A stretch of DNA of 9,423 bases, taken from Dehalococcoidales bacterium. GTDB taxonomy: Bacteria; Chloroflexota; Dehalococcoidia; Dehalococcoidales; Fen-1064. Within the stretch, counting starts at the first letter, position 1, and each line of letters starts with the position of its first letter. Of this stretch, positions 5,312 to 9,423 are shown piece by piece. Made by a program: the position numbers and the translations under genes. Below the pieces are notes generated by a model. It did no database searches and was not told where the DNA came from. It worked only from the letters and a program-made list of their open reading frames with translations. The stretch covers positions 1-9,423 of the forward strand of contig JAQTPO010000078.1 in the NCBI GenBank assembly GCA_028712845.1, written 5' to 3'.

Positions 5312-5674
5312 TTACCAGAAATCGACACGGGCGACAGGCTCGTTTTTAAGGATGATTTCCCTGATGGCGGCGCGTGTCTCGGTATCAGAGATAGTCTCTA
5401 CTTCTGTTACAGGTAAGCCTTCTTTGTTCTTCTCGGACTGCCATCTGATGATGTAGCCCGGAACAGTGGCATAGTAATAGTTTGCGGGCTTGCAGGAGCT
5501 TCCCGGGCCACAGGTGGTCTCTACAACGATTTGTCCGGTGATATACAGCGCTTCCCGCCCTTTGAACTGTAATCTGCCTTCTTTCTCCGGCGTGTAGTAA
5601 CCGGCAAAAGCGGCAACCTCTTTATCGAGCGGCAGATGGGTATATCTGGTAGTTTTATTAGCTTTAGTTACCAT
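5312..5674 (-). CDS. Conserved-looking hypothetical protein with a CGPGSSC motif
   Basis: I do not recognise this 120-residue protein. It is soluble, with no signal peptide or membrane segment. It looks like a small alpha/beta domain: hydrophobic strands near 43-52 and 66-76, a C55-G-P-G-S-S-C61 pair that could form a disulfide or bind metal, and an amphipathic helix near 99-112. The start is secure: the ATG at 5674 follows an excellent Shine-Dalgarno, AGAGGAGGTG (5688-5679), the best in the window, suggesting strong translation. It begins 34 bases after the argC stop on the same strand, and the next small gene starts 34 bases after its own stop, so all appear to be the tail of the kor-argC operon. 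Confidence 0.65.
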   Translation of the reverse strand: MVTKANKTTRYTHLPLDKEVAAFAGYYTPEKEGRLQFKGREALYITGQIVVETTCGPGSSCKPANYYYATVPGYIIRWQSEKNKEGLPVTEVETISDTETRAAIREIILKNEPVARVDFW

Positions 5675-5708
5675 AGTCCACCTCCTCTATGGATATATCG
5701 GCATGGCT

Positions 5709-6653
5709 TTACAAACCTGTGTCTTCCGGTAATCCCAGCACCAGGTTCATATTCTGCACAGCGGTTCCGGAGGACCCTTTACCCAGGTTGTCAAAGCGCG
5801 CAGAAAGTAGAACTTTTTCCTTATCGCCAAAGACGAATATTTCGAGGTTATTAGTTTCGTTACAGTCTGTAAAAGTCATAAAGCCTTTTTTCAGGTAATC
5901 GTCCGGCGGATAAGGCATTACTTTAATAAACCGCTCGCCGGCATAATATTCAGCCAGTATTGCCCTGATATCTTCAGCAGATAGTTGCTTCTTCAGATAG
6001 CGGACTACGAGCGGGATAGAGATGATTTCACCGTTATATAAATTGACCACGGTAGGGGTGAAAATGGGAGGCTGAGTCAGACCAACAACCTTAGTCATTT
6101 CAGGAAGGTGTTTGTGGTTCAATGCGAGAGAATAGGGACGGGGATTTTTTATGTAGTCCGGCGCACACTCGTTTTTATAATCGGCAATCATCGCATTACC
6201 CCCGCCGCTATAGCCGGCAATGGCATAGCTGGTAACCGGGTAATCCGGAGCAACAATACCTTTAGAGACAAGCGGGTAGAGTATAGAAATGAAACCGGTA
6301 GCATGACAACCTGGCACTACAATTCTCTTTGAATTTTTTATCAAGGTCCGCTGCTCTTTCTTGAGTTCAGGCAAGCCATAAACCCAGCCTTCTATCACGC
6401 GATGAGCAGTTGAGCCATCTATCACGCAGACCGATTTGTTTGCAATGAGACTTACAGAGTCGCGAGCGGCATCATCAGGCAGACAAAGAAAAACGATGTC
6501 AGCTTCGTTTAGCAGTTTTCTCTTGGCGTCAGGGTCCTTACGTTTCTCTACCGGTATCTCGATAAGCGTAATATCTTTTCTACCGTTCAAGCGCTCATGT
6601 ATTTTTAGACCAGTAGTACCGTGCTGACCGTCAATAAACACGGTCTTTTTCAT
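5709..6653 (-). CDS. argC: N-acetyl-gamma-glutamyl-phosphate reductase, type 2
   Basis: Cytosolic NADPH-dependent enzyme that reduces N-acetylglutamyl 5-phosphate to N-acetylglutamate semialdehyde, the third step of arginine synthesis. The 314-residue length and the motifs fit the shorter type-2 ArgC family. A nucleotide-binding GQHGTTG is at 9-15, ADIVFLCLPDD at 51-61, the catalytic Cys116 is in VPGCHATG (113-120), a YSGGG loop is at 148-152, and the His-rich LNHKHLPE at 178-185. The C-terminus returns to the dinucleotide-binding fold (NLGKGSSGTAVQN, 289-301). Its ATG overlaps the korC stop as ATGA, and GAGGG lies upstream at usable spacing, so translation is probably coupled to the oxidoreductase genes. 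No other arginine gene is in the window. A paralogous role on a different acyl phosphate cannot be excluded, but the family match is clear. Confidence 0.88.
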   Translation of the reverse strand: MKKTVFIDGQHGTTGLKIHERLNGRKDITLIEIPVEKRKDPDAKRKLLNEADIVFLCLPDDAARDSVSLIANKSVCVIDGSTAHRVIEGWVYGLPELKKEQRTLIKNSKRIVVPGCHATGFISILYPLVSKGIVAPDYPVTSYAIAGYSGGGNAMIADYKNECAPDYIKNPRPYSLALNHKHLPEMTKVVGLTQPPIFTPTVVNLYNGEIISIPLVVRYLKKQLSAEDIRAILAEYYAGERFIKVMPYPPDDYLKKGFMTFTDCNETNNLEIFVFGDKEKVLLSARFDNLGKGSSGTAVQNMNLVLGLPEDTGL

Positions 6654-7210
6654 CTTGCTGCCCTCGAATTTCGAGCCGAGGCGTAACCCCGTTCAAAGGC
6701 TTCCATGTTAAGTTTTTCAGTACCTTTGGGGATGGAAGCCAGTATAGATTTTTGCATCGCATCCACAGAGACGACATTGGTAACGGCGGTGAGAAAACCC
6801 AGCATCACGACATTAGCCACTGCCATTCTGCCCAGTTCTTCAGCAATTTTTCTGGCGGGCATCATAACCAGGTTAAGGTTACTATTTTTCTCCGGTACTA
6901 CCATGTCTTCGTCGATAATTATAACGGTATCCTGACGAATTTTAGGGAGGTATTTTTGATAAGCTTCCTGTGACATTGCCACCAGCGCAGATGGTACATC
7001 GATGTACGGGTAAAGAATCGGCTCGTTAGCGACGATAACATCCGCGCGGCAAGCGCCGCCACGCGCCTCCGGACCATAATCCTGGATAAAAATAGCGTGT
7101 TTTTTCTCATAGACAGATACTGCCTGCCCGATGATAAAACCAGCCAGGATGACGCCCTGTCCGCCATACCCGCACAATCTTATTTCATACTTATTCGTCA
7201 CTTGTTTCAT
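6650..7210 (-). CDS. korC: 2-oxoacid:ferredoxin oxidoreductase, gamma subunit
   Basis: Gamma subunit of a four-subunit, thiamine-diphosphate-dependent oxidoreductase that oxidatively decarboxylates a 2-oxoacid to its acyl-CoA and reduces ferredoxin, or runs in reverse. The 186 residues match a whole family domain: CGYGGQGV (13-20) is the start signature, and YGPEARGGACRADVIV (45-60) is the family hallmark. KorA, KorB and KorD are encoded directly upstream. The frame overlaps korB by 20 bases with the ATG at 7210, which has an AGG immediately adjacent but no properly spaced ribosome-binding site. A GTG three codons later (7201) has AGGA eight bases upstream and could be the true start. The gene ends in an ATGA overlap with argC. 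Assignment to 2-oxoglutarate rather than pyruvate or branched-chain oxoacids rests on the Kor-like A and B subunits. Confidence 0.87.
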   Translation of the reverse strand: MKQVTNKYEIRLCGYGGQGVILAGFIIGQAVSVYEKKHAIFIQDYGPEARGGACRADVIVANEPILYPYIDVPSALVAMSQEAYQKYLPKIRQDTVIIIDEDMVVPEKNSNLNLVMMPARKIAEELGRMAVANVVMLGFLTAVTNVVSVDAMQKSILASIPKGTEKLNMEAFERGYASARNSRAAR

Positions 7211-8015
7211 CCTGTTTTACGGGAAGATAAGGTCTCTCAATATCAATAAACTTGCCAACCGTTATCTTTCCGTTCAGTGCTATATCTACTTCAGCCACAT
7301 TAGCGGCATGCTTAACAACGCTGTTCTGGCGGTAGTATTTCATCAGGTCTAAGCCGCTTGGCTGGTTATTCATACGACCAAAATAAGTGGGGCAAGGACT
7401 GATAACCTCAACAAGGCTGAATCCTTTTTTAGCGATAGCTTCACCGAAGGCTTTCTCCATTTGCGCGACGTGTACGGCTGTCCAACGGGCAATATAAACG
7501 GCGCCACTTGCCGCCGCCAGATTCGGGATATTGAATGGCTTCTCGGTCGAGCCGTCATGGGAGGTCGAGGTTCGGGCGGTTTCAGGTGTGGTGGGACCGA
7601 ACTGTCCACCGGTCATCCCATAATTAAAATTGTTCACACAAATGACCGTGATATCGAGGTTACGACGCGCCGCATGAATGAAGTGGTTACCGCCGATTGC
7701 TGTCAGGTCGCCATCGCCGCTGAAAAGAATTACCTTCAAGTCCGGTCTGGCGAGCTTTAGTCCCGTTGCAAAAGGAAGAGCGCGTCCGTGAGTAACATGA
7801 AAAGAGTCCAGTTTTACATAGCCGGCAGCTCTGCCGGTGCACCCGATACCGGAAACAAAGGCGGTTTTATCAATATCCAGCCCGGATTTTCCCAGACTTC
7901 TCATCAGCGTGCCGAGAATCATCCCCAATCCGCAACCGGGACACCAGATATGGGGCAAGCGCTCCACACGGAGGAGTTCATCTAACGGATGTTGTGTAAG
8001 GTTTGTAGTGGTCAT
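7191..8015 (-). CDS. korB: 2-oxoacid:ferredoxin oxidoreductase, beta subunit (TPP-binding)
   Basis: Catalytic partner that binds thiamine diphosphate and an iron-sulfur cluster. The 274-residue product has the TPP/Mg motif starting GDGD at 100-103 and closing with NNFNYGMTGGQ at 128-138. Cys25 and Cys28 (WCPGCG), Cys59 (GIGC) and Cys208 (SPCPT) occupy the four positions that ligate the [4Fe-4S] cluster in this family, so the enzyme looks intact. The ATG at 8015 lies two bases after the korA stop, with AGGCGG in the end of korA as a possible ribosome-binding site, indicating tight coupling. The C-terminal tail (about 258-274) is acidic and variable, and its coding sequence overlaps korC. It forms the active-site core with KorA. 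Confidence 0.9.
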   Translation of the reverse strand: MTTTNLTQHPLDELLRVERLPHIWCPGCGLGMILGTLMRSLGKSGLDIDKTAFVSGIGCTGRAAGYVKLDSFHVTHGRALPFATGLKLARPDLKVILFSGDGDLTAIGGNHFIHAARRNLDITVICVNNFNYGMTGGQFGPTTPETARTSTSHDGSTEKPFNIPNLAAASGAVYIARWTAVHVAQMEKAFGEAIAKKGFSLVEVISPCPTYFGRMNNQPSGLDLMKYYRQNSVVKHAANVAEVDIALNGKITVGKFIDIERPYLPVKQDETSDE

Positions 8016-8017
8016 AT

Positions 8018-9169
8018 TTATTTAGCCGCCTGTTTAATGGCATCCAGAATCACCTGCGGGTTATGCACGCCGCCGCCCATATGCGGGATAAGAACGGTCT
8101 TAGTATTACCGGCGGCGCAACGTTCCACTTCCAGGGCAATCTGTCCATAATTAATTTCAGGCACGATAATTGCCTTCACTTTTCTGGCGAGCTCCCTGAC
8201 CCTATCCTGCGGGAATGGCCAGACTGTAATCAGCCTGAGCAAGCCCACCTTGAGGCCCATCTTGCGGGCGTTTTCAATAGCAATCGTTGCCACCCTGGCT
8301 GAAATTCCGTAACTGCAAACGATAATTTCGGCATCCTCGATTCCTACCTCTTCTACCTCGATGATGTCGTTGCGGTTCTTTTCGATTTTATCTACCAGCC
8401 GCCGTACCAGTTTATCCTGTGTCTCGGCAGTCATTACGGGATAGCCCCGCTCATCATGGGTTAGCCCGGTAATGTGAAAACGGTAGCCTTCACCGACATC
8501 TGCCATCGGCGGCACCAGGTCGGCATCCGGTTTGTAGGGGATATATTTCCCCGGCGGAACAGAAGGCTTACGCCTTTGAATCGTCTTAATTTGACTGGCA
8601 GGGGGGATGGTGACTTTTTCATACATATGCCCGATAGCTTCCTCGGACATTAAAAGCACCGGAACGCGGTATTTCTCTGCGAGATTAAAGGCTCTGATGG
8701 TCAGATTGAATATTTCCTGAGGTGAACTCGGGGAAAGAGCAATGATGCTGTAAACCCCATGGCTTCCCCAGCGCGCCTGCATCATATCGCCCTGGGCATT
8801 CATTGTCGGTAAACCGGTTGATGGACCGGCGCGTTGCATATTCACTACCACGCAAGGGGTCTCGGTCATGGCTCCAAGCCCGATATTTTCCATCATCAGG
8901 CTGAAGCCGGGGCCGGAGGTGGCGGTCATCGCTTTGGCGCCTCCCCAGGAAGCGCCCAGAATTGCCGCCATCGATGCCAGTTCATCCTCCATCTGGATGT
9001 AGGTACCGCCCGCTTCCGGTAAGCGTTCGGACATGCGCTCGGCGATTTCAGTTGCCGGCGTAATGGGGTAACCGGCAAAAAAACGGCATCCGGCGGCGAT
9101 AGCGCCTTCGGCGCAGGCTTCATCACCGCTAAAGAAAAACTCTCCTGAAATAAGTCCCTTTTCTGTCAT
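8018..9169 (-). CDS. korA: 2-oxoacid:ferredoxin oxidoreductase, alpha subunit
   Basis: Alpha subunit of the same complex, supplying the pyrimidine-binding domain that activates thiamine diphosphate and part of the substrate and CoA site. Of 383 residues, the family signature YPITPATEI lies at 34-42, MEDELAS at 60-66, and GPSTGLPT at 115-122 with the preceding Arg113. The C-terminal half (about 255-383) is the second, Rossmann-like domain, ending in a GGGVHNP motif. No gamma domain is fused, in line with a separate korC. The ATG at 9169 has GGAG five bases upstream and lies 11 bases after the korD stop. The YPITP and GPSTG motifs are shared by 2-oxoglutarate and branched-chain enzymes; I favour 2-oxoglutarate, with moderate certainty on the substrate. 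Confidence 0.9.
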   Translation of the reverse strand: MTEKGLISGEFFFSGDEACAEGAIAAGCRFFAGYPITPATEIAERMSERLPEAGGTYIQMEDELASMAAILGASWGGAKAMTATSGPGFSLMMENIGLGAMTETPCVVVNMQRAGPSTGLPTMNAQGDMMQARWGSHGVYSIIALSPSSPQEIFNLTIRAFNLAEKYRVPVLLMSEEAIGHMYEKVTIPPASQIKTIQRRKPSVPPGKYIPYKPDADLVPPMADVGEGYRFHITGLTHDERGYPVMTAETQDKLVRRLVDKIEKNRNDIIEVEEVGIEDAEIIVCSYGISARVATIAIENARKMGLKVGLLRLITVWPFPQDRVRELARKVKAIIVPEINYGQIALEVERCAAGNTKTVLIPHMGGGVHNPQVILDAIKQAAK

Positions 9170-9180
9170 GCTGGCTCCGA

Positions 9181-9423
9181 TTACCCTCTTTTTGATGGCG
9201 TTTTATCGCCACTGTCTGTCCAGATTGCAAATTCCGGGCAGTATTTACTGCATAAGCCGCATCCGCTGCACTTTTCAGGCTCGCTGACGCGGACGACGCG
9301 GTAGCCCTTGGCGTTGGTCTCTTTGGTCTGGAGAAGGATATGTTGCGGACAAAATTCCACACAGAAACCGCAGCCCTTGCACCGCGCGTCGGTGATATGA
9401 ACCTGATTATATTTCGTTTTTGT
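9181..9423 (-). CDS. korD: 2-oxoacid:ferredoxin oxidoreductase, delta (ferredoxin) subunit, N-terminus beyond the window
   Basis: Eighty residues and a TAA stop are visible; the start lies beyond the right edge, probably only a few codons away. Two complete 2[4Fe-4S] ferredoxin motifs are present: C15-x2-C18-x2-C21-x3-C25-P and C52-x2-C55-x2-C58-x3-C62-P (numbered from the first visible residue). They would pass electrons from the catalytic subunits to free ferredoxin. About 26 residues separate the two motifs, as usual for delta subunits. The frame is open throughout to the edge. It precedes korA by 11 bases and is the first visible gene of the operon; the operon promoter is outside the window. 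Confidence 0.88.
   Translation of the reverse strand, partial: TKTKYNQVHITDARCKGCGFCVEFCPQHILLQTKETNAKGYRVVRVSEPEKCSGCGLCSKYCPEFAIWTDSGDKTPSKRG

Noticed and set aside
5278..5328. GTG start that would lengthen the last small gene by 17 residues
   Set aside because: There is no ribosome-binding site before it and it overlaps the preceding gene, while the ATG at 5277 has GGGAGGG directly upstream.

Overview
The window looks like chromosomal DNA from a moderate-GC (roughly 45-50 %), probably anaerobic bacterium. The anaerobic reading rests on a complete four-subunit 2-oxoacid:ferredoxin oxidoreductase. The gene set, GC level and small conserved hypothetical genes would fit Chloroflexota (Dehalococcoidia-like), but that assignment is a weak inference; no marker gene settles it.

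Left region (1-440): the first 18 codons of a leftward gene run off the window edge. It has a clear Shine-Dalgarno and a TATAAT-type promoter. Rightwards of it is about 320 bp without a convincing gene. This stretch holds three degenerate ~24-bp direct repeats and a possible promoter for the next operon.

Surface-sugar operon (441-4034, + strand): a GHMP kinase of the HddA type, an extended-SDR epimerase with a zinc-ribbon-like insert, an HddC-type nucleotidyltransferase and a GmhA-type SIS isomerase. Isomerase, kinase and nucleotidyltransferase are three of the four enzymes that convert sedoheptulose 7-phosphate to GDP-D-glycero-alpha-D-manno-heptose; the phosphatase (GmhB) is absent here. 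The epimerase probably acts on a nucleotide sugar for the same glycan.

Middle (4037-4934): a tRNA-Glu(TTC) on the minus strand ends only two bases from the gmhA stop codon and has its own good promoter. A DedA/VTT-type membrane protein follows on the + strand, possibly translated from a leaderless transcript.

Right region (4978-9423, minus strand): one tightly packed operon, in transcription order korD (N-terminus cut by the window edge), korA, korB, korC, a type-2 argC coupled to korC by an ATGA overlap, and two small conserved-looking hypothetical genes. The ferredoxin-dependent enzyme most likely interconverts 2-oxoglutarate and succinyl-CoA. ArgC carries out the reductive step from N-acetylglutamyl phosphate in arginine synthesis, so the operon links 2-oxoglutarate/glutamate supply to arginine.

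I found no CRISPR array, intact insertion sequence or obvious phage gene. Most of the window is recognisable metabolism. The points worth a second look are the zinc-ribbon SDR, the odd tRNA-Glu and its junction with the sugar operon, the repeats upstream of that operon, and the kor-argC-hypothetical gene linkage.
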